A DNA stretch of 64,000 nucleotides from Pelobacter seleniigenes DSM 18267 (GTDB lineage: Bacteria; Desulfobacterota; Desulfuromonadia; Desulfuromonadales; Geopsychrobacteraceae), in NCBI RefSeq assembly GCF_000711225.1, contig NZ_JOMG01000005.1, positions 248,001-312,000 on the forward strand, in the 5' to 3' direction. A model generated the notes under the pieces. That model saw only the letters and a list, made by a program, of their open reading frames with translations. It did not search any database and was not told the origin of the DNA. The translations under genes were made by a program, and so were the position numbers. Shown here piece by piece: positions 34,494 to 42,682 of this stretch (its first letter is position 1; each line of letters opens with the position of its first letter).

Positions 34494-34532
34494 GCGCCCC
34501 TGACCGGAACCTTTTGGTTCGGTCAGGGGCGT
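34494..34532 (+). terminator. Long hairpin ending the envelope-machine operon
   Basis: CGCCCCTGACC and GGTCAGGGGCG pair, continued by GAACC/GGTTC around a TTTT loop, with one bulged G. About 16 bp of stem begin 10 nt after the stop. No clear T tract follows, so it may act as a 3'-end stabiliser or a factor-dependent terminator. Confidence 0.6.
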
Positions 34533-34930
34533 CATGCCATTACGTGACAGCTGTCGATCCTGCCTCTGGCACAGGAGCCGCTGCTCAGGCCGGTTCTTTC
34601 CCTTTTCTCCGTAGATAAATTTTATTATAGTCGGTCATCGAAATTTCCTATCTTCATTCGTGAAATAATCAATATTCTGCTGCTTCTATGCAGCGCGTTT
34701 CTGTTTTGGCAGCCATATCATTATGGGGAGTTTCAACTTATTTAACTATTACTTATTTTGTTATTTATCTGTAGATAATGTGACCATGTTTGACCGTTTA
34801 GAAAAGGTCGACAGTATGAATAAAGTTGTTATATCAATTATTTGGAGGGCTTTAGTGATGTTGTCTTAGAAACGGAACTACGTGCTGAATCAATTTTAAT
34901 TTTAAATAAAACATATTTTTAACTTTTTTA
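34533..34930. other. AT-rich non-coding region before the sugar-acid operon
   Basis: No supported gene. Composition shifts sharply to AT-rich after about 34610. A TTGACC-N10-GGTCGA inverted repeat (34790-34811) resembles the TTGACC-N9-GGTCAA repeat beside the gntR start and may be a distal regulator site. Confidence 0.4.
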
Positions 34931-34959
34931 TTGACCTTACAAACAAACAAAGTTAATTT
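34931..34959 (+). promoter_or_regulatory. Candidate promoter of the sugar-acid operon
   Basis: TTGACC (34931-34936), 17-nt spacer, TAATTT (34954-34959). The -10 overlaps the palindrome at 34955-34971, so a bound repressor would block RNA polymerase. Confidence 0.5.
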
Positions 34960-34971
34960 GTCATACAAATT
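34955..34971. promoter_or_regulatory. Candidate GntR/FadR-type operator
   Basis: AATTTGTCATACAAATT is a perfect palindrome of two 7-nt arms around a 3-nt centre. Its core TTGTCATACAA has the size and TTGT..ACAA look of FadR-subfamily GntR sites. It is 31 nt upstream of the gntR start codon and overlaps the -10 element, suggesting autoregulation. Confidence 0.55.
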
Positions 34972-34990
34972 GACCGGATATGTTGGTCAA
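34970..34990. promoter_or_regulatory. Second inverted repeat in the gntR leader
   Basis: TTGACC (34970-34975) and GGTCAA (34985-34990) with a 9-nt spacer, ending immediately before the AGGAG ribosome-binding site (34991-34995). It could be another operator half or an RNA hairpin hiding the ribosome site. Confidence 0.35.
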
Positions 34991-35001
34991 AGGAGCGTGA
35001 A

Positions 35002-35787
35002 ATGTTTGATTTACCGTCCGAAGTCCTGGTAAGCAAAAAAAATATCCTTGAGCACCTGGCTCGACTGATCATTGAGGGGCGGTTGCGGACCGATGAGATC
35101 ATGCCGACGGAAATGGCGTTATCGTCACATTTCGGCGTCAGTCGAACTATGGTTAGGGATGTTCTTAAAACCCTTGAGAGTAAAGGATTTATTGAACGTA
35201 AAACAAATGTTGGGACGCGAATTCGCAGTATTCATTCCTGGAACCTGCTTGATAAGGAAGTTTTGGACTGGAGTTGCGGAGCTTTAACCCAGAGTCGCTT
35301 TTTATTGTCCCTTTTGGAACTGCGCCTGATTATTGAACCGCAGGCCGCTGCCTTGGCAGCGGTTCGGGCCAACGATGTCGATCTGCAGCAGATCAGGGCT
35401 CATTATCAGCAAATGAGCGACGGTCTCAAAAAAGAATCTGATCCGCGTGCCATCCTTGATACCGAGGCGGATATCGCCTTTCACAAGGCCATCATGAAGG
35501 CCAGCGGGAATCTGTTTGTTTCCCAGTTCGGCGGCGCCATTCGCGCGGCCCTGCATCATACGATCTACCTGTCAAACAAGGCGACTCTCGACGTATTTAA
35601 AAGTTTGGAGTGCCACAATAAAGTGCTGGAGGCGATTGAAAACAGACATTCAGAAGCCGCCTATCTGAGCATGGCGAAAGTTTTGAACAATACAATCACG
35701 GACCTTGGACTCCAGACCACCGGACTCATTATGTTGGAAGGTAATGCTGTCAATAGGATTGGTAGTTTCCCTGAAGCGCTCCCATGA
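35002..35787 (+). CDS. FadR-subfamily GntR regulator of sugar-acid catabolism (DgoR-like)
   Basis: 261 residues. The N-terminal winged helix-turn-helix (about 10-80; EMALSSHFGVSRTMVRDVLKTLESKGF) is followed by an FCD ligand domain (about 95-240) with the metal-site-type residues seen as EADIAFHKAIMKASGN and later a His in LECHNKV. GntR-FCD proteins such as DgoR, UxuR and LgoR repress sugar-acid operons and are released by the substrate. It is the first gene of the roughly 20-kb catabolic operon, with a good AGGAG site and a palindrome over its promoter. Galactonate or a related aldonate is the likely inducer. Confidence 0.9.
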   Translation: MFDLPSEVLVSKKNILEHLARLIIEGRLRTDEIMPTEMALSSHFGVSRTMVRDVLKTLESKGFIERKTNVGTRIRSIHSWNLLDKEVLDWSCGALTQSRFLLSLLELRLIIEPQAAALAAVRANDVDLQQIRAHYQQMSDGLKKESDPRAILDTEADIAFHKAIMKASGNLFVSQFGGAIRAALHHTIYLSNKATLDVFKSLECHNKVLEAIENRHSEAAYLSMAKVLNNTITDLGLQTTGLIMLEGNAVNRIGSFPEALP

Positions 35788-35821
35788 CGGGGGCTAATTT
35801 CTAACAGAGAAGGAGCGAAGT

Positions 35822-36826
35822 ATGAAGATTGGGCAAAAGGTTTTGGCAATATTGGCAATGGTGGCGATGTTTGCCGGGACGTCCTTCGCAGCGGATTACA
35901 ATTGGACGTTCCAGACTTCCGGCGCTGCCGGCGATGATGTCTATCGCTTTCTTCAAACCTGGGCCGGCTGGGTCGCCGAAGACTCCAACGGTCGTATCCA
36001 GGTTCAGGTTCTTCCTGCTGATGCTGTTGTTAAATACACCGAGACTCTTGATGCTGTTGGCGCCAACATCATCCAGGGTGATTTTACCGACCCCTCCTAT
36101 TTCGCAGGTAAAGACCCTGCGTTTTCATTGATCGGTAACATGGTTGGTGCCTGGAGTGATCCGAGCCAACTTTTCGACATGATGAAAAACGGCGGCGGCT
36201 TCCAGATTTTCGACAAACTGCTCAACCAGTACAATGTTAAACTGCTTGGCGTGGCCTGTACCGGCGTTGAGGCCTTCGTCTCCAAGATTCCAATTCGCAA
36301 AGTGGAAGATCTTAAAGGGGTCAAGCTGCGTGCTCCGCAAGGGATGGTCAACAACGTCTTTACCGCTGTCGGAGCCACCCCGGTCAACCTGCCCGGTTCC
36401 GAAGTTTACACGTCCCTTGAAAAAGGCGTTATTGATGCTTCCGACTACACCGTTTTCGCCACTAACCAGGCTCAGGGTATGAATGATATCGCCCGGTTCC
36501 CCATTTACCCGGGTTTCCACTCCATGCCGACCATGCAGGTGACCATGAACCTGGATACCTGGAACTCCCTGCCCGATGACCTGAAGCAAGTGATGCGCAG
36601 CACCGTTGACCGCTTTGCCACTTACATGGTTGAAGAGCATGCCAAACTGGACAAGGCTGCCGTCAAGGAAGCCAAAGCCAAAGGGATCGAAGTTATCTCC
36701 TGGCCGCCGGAAGAAGTCGCCAAATTCCGTGAAATCGCTAAAACTCAATGGCCGAAATGGTCCAATTCCCCGATCGCTAAAGAGTGGGCTGATGCTGTTG
36801 CTGCCTACTGGGATTCCAAAAAGTAA
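35822..36826 (+). CDS. dctP: TRAP transporter substrate-binding protein (DctP family)
   Basis: 334 residues with a signal peptide (cleavage near SFA-ADY). The DctP fold shows in the central conserved region around GVKLRAPQGMVNNVF with the carboxylate-binding Arg of TRAP SBPs. The region IDASDYTVFATNQAQGMNDIARF is also typical. It captures an acidic sugar in the periplasm and hands it to the DctQM permease encoded next. A hairpin (36846-36874) follows, which often leaves the binding protein in excess over the permease. The substrate is inferred from the operon to be an aldonate. Confidence 0.92.
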   Translation: MKIGQKVLAILAMVAMFAGTSFAADYNWTFQTSGAAGDDVYRFLQTWAGWVAEDSNGRIQVQVLPADAVVKYTETLDAVGANIIQGDFTDPSYFAGKDPAFSLIGNMVGAWSDPSQLFDMMKNGGGFQIFDKLLNQYNVKLLGVACTGVEAFVSKIPIRKVEDLKGVKLRAPQGMVNNVFTAVGATPVNLPGSEVYTSLEKGVIDASDYTVFATNQAQGMNDIARFPIYPGFHSMPTMQVTMNLDTWNSLPDDLKQVMRSTVDRFATYMVEEHAKLDKAAVKEAKAKGIEVISWPPEEVAKFREIAKTQWPKWSNSPIAKEWADAVAAYWDSKK

Positions 36827-36845
36827 TAAGCTGCTTGTCTGACTG

Positions 36846-36874
36846 GAAAGGGCTCCTGATTCAGGGGCCCTTTC
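36846..36874 (+). other. Hairpin after dctP
   Basis: GAAAGGGCTCCT (36846-36857) pairs with AGGGGCCCTTTC (36863-36874) around GATTC, with one G-T pair. No T run. Probably stabilises the upstream mRNA or attenuates the permease genes. Confidence 0.55.
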
Positions 36875-36910
36875 GAACCATAGCCTTATCTATGAAATGC
36901 GGGATTGATT

Positions 36911-37456
36911 ATGAGTGATCACGAAGAAGAATTCTTGGTGAATGAGTGCGACACCGCTCTGGATCGCTGGATTGTGAAGCTTGGCGATATCGTCACCTGG
37001 CTGTACGTTATTGCCGTTCTGATCAGTTTTTACGAAGTCATCATGCGGTATTTCTTTAACTCTCCGACCGTCTGGGTGCATGAGACCACCACCGCTATTG
37101 TCGGCATGGCCATGGCCTATGGCGGTATCTACTGCTTCAGTAACGATAGCCACATTTCCGTGACCCTGGTCAGGGACCTGTTCCCGAAAAAATGGCAAAA
37201 GCGGATCGCTATCTTTGTCGACTTCCTGGTGCTGGTTTTTTCCGTTGGTGGGGCCTATGCCATGTACTACATGACCTCGCGGGCTCTGATAACCCCGGCC
37301 GGGACCTTTTACATGCAGCGGTCGGGATCGGCGATGAACAGCGTCTGGCCGACAATCACTAAAATTTTCATTCTACTGGTGTTCATTCTTTTGATCGCTC
37401 AGGCCTGCCTGCATCTGTTGAAGAAGATTAGAGCCTACGGGGAAGGGGAGGAGTAA
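36911..37456 (+). CDS. dctQ: TRAP transporter small permease (DctQ)
   Basis: 181 residues with four transmembrane segments (about 25-45, 62-80, 100-120 and 140-162). ATG 36911 is chosen over the TTG at 36905. The DctQ family supplies four helices that pack against DctM. A 4-nt gap separates it from dctM. Confidence 0.9.
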   Translation: MSDHEEEFLVNECDTALDRWIVKLGDIVTWLYVIAVLISFYEVIMRYFFNSPTVWVHETTTAIVGMAMAYGGIYCFSNDSHISVTLVRDLFPKKWQKRIAIFVDFLVLVFSVGGAYAMYYMTSRALITPAGTFYMQRSGSAMNSVWPTITKIFILLVFILLIAQACLHLLKKIRAYGEGEE

Positions 37457-37460
37457 CGCT

Positions 37461-38783
37461 ATGCTTGGATTAAGTGCTCTCGGGATCGGACCCGCCACCT
37501 TCCTGATTTTTTTCCTGATGATGGCTTTGCTGCTGATCGGCATGCCGCTGGGTTTTCTGACCGGGCTGGTGGCCCTGTTCTTTACCTTCGGCTGGTTCGG
37601 CCCCAACGCCATCGGCATGATCGGCACCCGGGTCTTCTCCTTTGTCACGGAATATTCGTTGGTGGCCATACCGATGTTCGTGTTCATGGCCAGTCTGCTC
37701 GATAAAACCGGGGTGGCGCGGGATCTTTACAATGCCATGCGCCTGATCGCCGGCCGTCTGAAAGGCGGCGTCGGGGTTCAGACCGTCGTTGTTGCCGCGC
37801 TTCTGGCTGCCATGTCCGGGATCATCGGTGGGGAGACGGTACTTCTCGGCATGCTGGCACTGCCCCAGATGCTGCGCCTTGGCTATGACAAGAACCTTGC
37901 CATCGGTACGGTTGTTGCCGGCGGCTCCCTCGGCACCATGATCCCGCCCAGTATCGTGTTGATCATGTACGGCATGACCTCCAACGTTTCCATCGGTGAT
38001 CTTTTCACCGCGGCGGTGATTCCAGGGCTGATCCTGGTTTCCATGTACATTCTCTATGTATTGATCCGCTGCTATATCAACCCGACCATGGGACCACCGG
38101 CTCCGGCCTCGGAAATCGCCATGTCCGCCAAAGAAAAATTGGCGGCAATCGGGCATATCCTGTTGCCTATGACCATTGTGGTCTGGGTCCTTGGCAGTAT
38201 TTACGGCGGGATTGCCTCGGTCACCGAAGCCGCCTGCATGGGCGTTATCGGGGTCGTGGTGTCGGCTATTGTTCGCCGTGAGCTGACTTATTCTATTGTC
38301 CATTCCGCCCTGCAGCAGACCATGCGCACCTGTGGGATGATCATCTGGATCGGGATCGGCGCCAGTGCCGTGGTCGGTATTTATAACCTGATGGGTGGCA
38401 AGCGCTTTGTCGAAACCGCCATCCTTGGGCTTGATGTGCCGCCGATGCTGATTGTCCTGCTGATGATGGCGATTTTGCTGATGCTGGGAATGTTCCTCGA
38501 CTGGATCGGCATCGTCATGCTGACCATGCCGATTTTCGTGCCGATCATCAAGGCCCTCGGCTACGACCCCATCTGGTTCGGGGTGGTCTTCTGTATCAAT
38601 ATGCAGGTCTCGTTCCTGTCGCCGCCATTCGGTCCTGCTGCTTTTTACCTGAAGAGCGTGGCCCCGCCGAGCATATCGCTGGTGGACATCTACCGATCGG
38701 TCTGGCCCTTCATCATTATGCAGCTGATTGCCCTTGGACTCGTACTGGCTTTTCCTGAGGTTGCACTGTGGCTCGGCAATTGA
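37461..38783 (+). CDS. dctM: TRAP transporter large permease (DctM)
   Basis: 440 residues with about 12-13 hydrophobic segments. The DctM/SiaM elevator-type signatures include GSLGTMIPPSIVLIMYG and PIFVPIIKALGYDPIWFGVV. It moves the sugar acid across the inner membrane with sodium. The length is normal. Confidence 0.93.
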   Translation: MLGLSALGIGPATFLIFFLMMALLLIGMPLGFLTGLVALFFTFGWFGPNAIGMIGTRVFSFVTEYSLVAIPMFVFMASLLDKTGVARDLYNAMRLIAGRLKGGVGVQTVVVAALLAAMSGIIGGETVLLGMLALPQMLRLGYDKNLAIGTVVAGGSLGTMIPPSIVLIMYGMTSNVSIGDLFTAAVIPGLILVSMYILYVLIRCYINPTMGPPAPASEIAMSAKEKLAAIGHILLPMTIVVWVLGSIYGGIASVTEAACMGVIGVVVSAIVRRELTYSIVHSALQQTMRTCGMIIWIGIGASAVVGIYNLMGGKRFVETAILGLDVPPMLIVLLMMAILLMLGMFLDWIGIVMLTMPIFVPIIKALGYDPIWFGVVFCINMQVSFLSPPFGPAAFYLKSVAPPSISLVDIYRSVWPFIIMQLIALGLVLAFPEVALWLGN

Positions 38784-38869
38784 GCTGACAGGTCTGCTTA
38801 GGCGGCTTGCCCATGGCCTCAGGTGACTTAAATTGTGGAATGTTGAGGCAATGAATTTTAACCGGCACT

Positions 38870-38900
38870 CATCTCAGGCAGCTATTTGTTGCCTGGGATG
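38870..38900 (+). other. Hairpin between dctM and the dehydratase gene
   Basis: CATC-T-CAGGCA (38870-38880) pairs with TGCCTG-G-GATG (38890-38900) around a 9-nt loop. It marks the transport/catabolism boundary inside the operon. No T run. Confidence 0.5.
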
Positions 38901-38934
38901 ACGCTCACGCATTTCTCCAGAGGGGTTTTGAGTG

Positions 38935-41097
38935 ATGGAAAACGACAATTTTTCAGAATTGACAATTCAGGAGGATTTCAATCCTTATCGCGAATGCATC
39001 CAGGGCTTGGCTAATGAACCGATTTGCGTTCAGCACACCATCAATAAGGCCTGGGATTTTGTTCGCAACCTAGCCCCCGAGCTTGATCCAGGCGAGATAA
39101 CCCTTGATGAGATCGTCAAGCGGCTGGTTAACAACAAGCCTCGTATCGCGGTCATTACCGGTTCTATCGACCATCCGGCCCATTTGCGTGACGATGCCCA
39201 TATCAGTCTGGCGGTGTTGCGGATCTGGGAAAACGGCGGTGTGCCGTTCGTCTTCGGCATTCCGGTCATCTGTGACGGGACCGCGCAGAACAATATTGGC
39301 CAGAGCTATTCCCTGGCTTCCCGCAACAACACGGCTGCGGCCGTGAATATCACTTTTGAGGGGCATTCCTACCACGCGGCTTATGTCCTGTCCAGTTGTG
39401 ACAAGTTCCCGTCCGCTGTGATGAGCGGCCTGGCTTCCGCCGATGTTGCCCGCAACCACCCGGAAAGAGGGCAGGCGCCGGTCTGGGCCATGTTCATTCC
39501 GTCCCATGTGCTGCGCGGCGGGACCATTCGCCCGGCCACGGTTGACAAGCTGAAATCCCTTATCGCCAAGGCACGGAGCGAGGGGATGGCCGACCTGGCT
39601 GACGATATTGCCGAAAATATGCGTTATATCCTCCAATGCTCCTCCGATGAGGCCTTCTTCGGGCAAATGAAACGTGCGGTGGGGCAGGGGCTGATCAGTG
39701 CTGATGAATGTCGCGCCATCATGGATGATCTGGCCGCGGCGACCTGTCACCATAAGGGCGGGGTCTGCGCTTTCAACGGTACCGGCAACTCATCGCGCAC
39801 CCTGGTCAGCGCCCTGGGGCTGACGCCGCCTAAATCCGAGCTGCTGATGGATGCTCCGCCGGCCGATGTGGTTGCTGAATGCGTCGATATGCTTTATCGC
39901 TGCCTCAACAAACCGGAACTGAGGATTACCAATATTCTGCAACAGAACTTCGCCAATGCGGTGCGGATTCATAATGCCACCGGTAGCTCTTCCAATATCC
40001 TGCTGCACCTTCCGGCGGTTATGCGCTATGCGGGGTTTGATGTTTCGATCATGGATTACGAGCGGATTCGCGCAGAAACCCCGGTGCCGGAAATTTTTGC
40101 CCACAGCCTGACTGAGCAGCGCGACACTTTTGTCCTGGCTCAACAGTTTGCTGCGGGCAAACATCGCGGTATGGAGAGTCTTTACCGGGTTCTGGTCGAC
40201 CTCGGTTGTCACATGGATCTGGCTGCACCGACTGTGACCGGTCAGACCTGGGGCGAACGGATCAAGGATTTGACAGTCCCGGTCGCTTCGGACCTTGCCG
40301 AAAAAGCGGTGATCCGGACTCAACCGGTGCGAACAGCTTCCGGCGTCGAGATCCTGCGGGGCAATTTCATGTCCTCCTGTGTGGTCAAGCTGGCCGGGAT
40401 GAGCGATCGACAACTGACTCATTTCGATGATCACCTGTTTATTGTCAGTTATTTCGAGAATGAGCGGGCCTGTATCGCAGAAATGACTTCGGTCAAGATG
40501 TTCGACAATCTCCTGGAAATAGTTAAGGGACTACCTGCTGAAGTTAGTAATAACCTTTTGAAATACAACTCAAAAGGAGCCGTTTCTGAATTTAACGAAG
40601 CAGACTTCCGCAGTCTTCTTAAACAGGGCTTTTTGTCCTATGCCTTCGTCATTGCCGGGCAAGGGCCGAAGGCTTTCGGCATGCCGGAAATGTTCGCTCC
40701 CGGGCAGAACCTCAAGCATCATCAGCTGCTGGAAGCGTCTTCGCTGCTGATCACTGACGGACGTTATTCGGGTGTGACCAAAGGGGCTTGTATCGGCCAT
40801 GTCACTCCTGAAGCGATCGACGGTGGCGGTATTGGCCAGTTGGTTAATGGTGATCTGATGTGGTTGCGGATCGCTGCCAAGCAACTCGATATTGTCGATC
40901 CTGCTGCGCTTGGCGAAGGACGGACCGTGGCTTTCGAACAGTTGCCTGAACGCAAGGACCTGGTCGCCCGGCGTGGTGCGATGATGGCTGACCGGCTGCT
41001 CCAGGTGGCGGCCAGTAATTCCATGTATGACGTCTCCAGCGCGGAGAAGGGGTGTGTGCCTTATCCGGTCGATCAGCGTGCGGTGAAAGCCGTGTAG
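38935..41097 (+). CDS. IlvD/Edd-family sugar-acid dehydratase (YjhG/YagF-like)
   Basis: 720 residues from ATG 38935 (a GTG at 38932 is also in frame). The Fe-S cluster cysteines of the IlvD/Edd family are visible at Cys113 (VICDG), Cys155 (SSCDKFPSAVM) and Cys278 (GGVCAFNGTGNSS). A C-terminal swivelling domain has LLITDGRYSGVTKGACIGH. At 720 residues it is longer than IlvD or Edd (about 560-610) and closest to the YjhG/YagF xylonate dehydratase group. It dehydrates an aldonate to a 2-keto-3-deoxy acid; a pentonate or galactonate is likely. The cluster is oxygen-sensitive or of the 2Fe-2S type depending on subgroup, which cannot be seen. Confidence 0.87.
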   Translation: MENDNFSELTIQEDFNPYRECIQGLANEPICVQHTINKAWDFVRNLAPELDPGEITLDEIVKRLVNNKPRIAVITGSIDHPAHLRDDAHISLAVLRIWENGGVPFVFGIPVICDGTAQNNIGQSYSLASRNNTAAAVNITFEGHSYHAAYVLSSCDKFPSAVMSGLASADVARNHPERGQAPVWAMFIPSHVLRGGTIRPATVDKLKSLIAKARSEGMADLADDIAENMRYILQCSSDEAFFGQMKRAVGQGLISADECRAIMDDLAAATCHHKGGVCAFNGTGNSSRTLVSALGLTPPKSELLMDAPPADVVAECVDMLYRCLNKPELRITNILQQNFANAVRIHNATGSSSNILLHLPAVMRYAGFDVSIMDYERIRAETPVPEIFAHSLTEQRDTFVLAQQFAAGKHRGMESLYRVLVDLGCHMDLAAPTVTGQTWGERIKDLTVPVASDLAEKAVIRTQPVRTASGVEILRGNFMSSCVVKLAGMSDRQLTHFDDHLFIVSYFENERACIAEMTSVKMFDNLLEIVKGLPAEVSNNLLKYNSKGAVSEFNEADFRSLLKQGFLSYAFVIAGQGPKAFGMPEMFAPGQNLKHHQLLEASSLLITDGRYSGVTKGACIGHVTPEAIDGGGIGQLVNGDLMWLRIAAKQLDIVDPAALGEGRTVAFEQLPERKDLVARRGAMMADRLLQVAASNSMYDVSSAEKGCVPYPVDQRAVKAV

Positions 41098-41102
41098 GTT
41101 GA

Positions 41103-41984
41103 ATGATGATTGTCGTCGATTGGGGGACAACCAACTTAAGAGCCTACCGGTGCAGCGCTGACGGCGCGATTCTGGAGCGAAGGTCGAGTCCCCGCGGGGT
41201 AAAATCCTTATCCCGCGGGGACTACCCCGAGGTTTTGCAGGAACTGCTCGACTCGTTTGCTCCCGAGTCGGGCCAGCAAGTCTTTATCAGCGGGATGGCC
41301 GGGTCACGCAATGGCTGGGTGGAAGTTCCTTATTGCTCACTGCCGGCTGATCTCGACGCGTTAAAAGCCAATCTTCATCCCTTGCCGCCACCCTTCAACG
41401 GTTATCTGATTCCCGGGGTCCGGGTGGTCAAGGACGACGGGACCAGCGATGTCATGCGTGGCGAAGAAATTCAGGTTTTCGGTGCGCTACACTCTTTGGA
41501 CCTATCCTCTGCACTGCTCTGTTTGCCCGGCACTCATAGTAAATGGGTCCGGGCTCAAGACCGACAGTTGTGCGATTTTTCCACCTTTATGACCGGTGAC
41601 CTGTTTCAGGGGTTGGGGCAGACCATTCTCGGCTGTGACAGCGAGACCGCCTTCAGCAGCGAGGCCTTTGCCAAAGGGCTGGACGCGGTTAACTTGGTCG
41701 CCGGCGGCCTGCTGCATCAGCTTTTCACCGGTCGGACGCTGATGCTGGATGGAAAAATCACTGTCGAAGAGGTTTCTTCCTTTGTCTCCGGATTGCTGCT
41801 CGGCCATGAACTGAAACAGGCCCTGACCATGCGGGATGAGAAGGAGAGGGTCGTGCTGATCGGCGCAGAGGCTCTCTGTGCCCGGTATCGAAGCGCCCTT
41901 AACCGACAAGGTGTAGAAGCGACGATTCTCAGCAGCGATCTGGCGACTTGCGCCGGAGTTGCTGCCTTACCACAGTCAAGCTGA
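41103..41984 (+). CDS. dgoK: 2-dehydro-3-deoxygalactonokinase
   Basis: 293 residues, DgoK family. The N-terminal phosphate loop DWGTTNLRAY is present, followed by SGMAGSRNGW, the motif LCLPGTHSKWV and DGTSDVMRGEE. It phosphorylates 2-keto-3-deoxygalactonate at C6 in the DeLey-Doudoroff pathway. It starts 5 nt after the dehydratase stop and is followed at 9 nt by the matching aldolase, exactly as in dgoKA. Confidence 0.93.
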   Translation: MMIVVDWGTTNLRAYRCSADGAILERRSSPRGVKSLSRGDYPEVLQELLDSFAPESGQQVFISGMAGSRNGWVEVPYCSLPADLDALKANLHPLPPPFNGYLIPGVRVVKDDGTSDVMRGEEIQVFGALHSLDLSSALLCLPGTHSKWVRAQDRQLCDFSTFMTGDLFQGLGQTILGCDSETAFSSEAFAKGLDAVNLVAGGLLHQLFTGRTLMLDGKITVEEVSSFVSGLLLGHELKQALTMRDEKERVVLIGAEALCARYRSALNRQGVEATILSSDLATCAGVAALPQSS

Positions 41985-41993
41985 GGTGCAGTT

Positions 41994-42650
41994 ATGGCAT
42001 ACCGCTTTAATTCACTGTTTGCAGAGCTACCGTTGATCGGGATTTTTCGGGGTATCAAGCCGGATGAGGCCGTCAGCGTGATTGGTGCCGCCATCGACAA
42101 AGGTTTGCGCATTGTTGAGGTGCCCCTTAACTCACCGGATCCCCTCGATTCCATTGCCCGACTCGTCGAACGTTTCGGTGAGCAGGCGCTGGTCGGCGCT
42201 GGAACGGTTACGACAGTCGCTGAAGTCGAGGCGGTCGCTCGGGCCGGCGGACGGCTTATCGTGACTCCCTACGCTCGGCGGGCGGTGGTAGAGCGAGCCA
42301 AGGAACTGGGGCTGGCAGCGACCCCTGGTGCCTTGACCCCGACGGAAATTGCCGACATGCACGCCGCCGGCGCTGACGCCGTAAAAATTTTTCCGGCCGA
42401 AATGATGCCGCCGCGGATTCTTAAAGGACTGGGGGCAGTTCTGCCTGCTGACCTGTTGTTGGTCCCGGTGGGTGGAGTCTCCCTTGAGAATATGGCCGAC
42501 TATGTTGCCGCCGGTGCGGCCGGGTTCGGACTCGGCTCGGCCTTGTATCGAGCGGGAGACCGGGCGGAAACAGTTGCTGCCCGGGCCGCAGCCTTTGTTG
42601 TTCATCTGCAGTGTTTGCTGGCAGGTCCAATCGATCCTATTTCCGGCTGA
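41994..42650 (+). CDS. dgoA: 2-dehydro-3-deoxy-6-phosphogalactonate aldolase
   Basis: 218 residues, KDPG/KDPGal class I aldolase. The Schiff-base lysine is Lys131 (AVKIFPAE) and the general base Glu42 lies in VEVPLNSP; PLIGIFRGI and VGAGTV match DgoA closely. It splits KDPGal into pyruvate and glyceraldehyde 3-phosphate. GAGGTG precedes ATG 41994. Confidence 0.94.
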   Translation: MAYRFNSLFAELPLIGIFRGIKPDEAVSVIGAAIDKGLRIVEVPLNSPDPLDSIARLVERFGEQALVGAGTVTTVAEVEAVARAGGRLIVTPYARRAVVERAKELGLAATPGALTPTEIADMHAAGADAVKIFPAEMMPPRILKGLGAVLPADLLLVPVGGVSLENMADYVAAGAAGFGLGSALYRAGDRAETVAARAAAFVVHLQCLLAGPIDPISG

Positions 42651-42682
42651 AAATTACCGGAGTTATCTGAAAGGGGTTTGCA

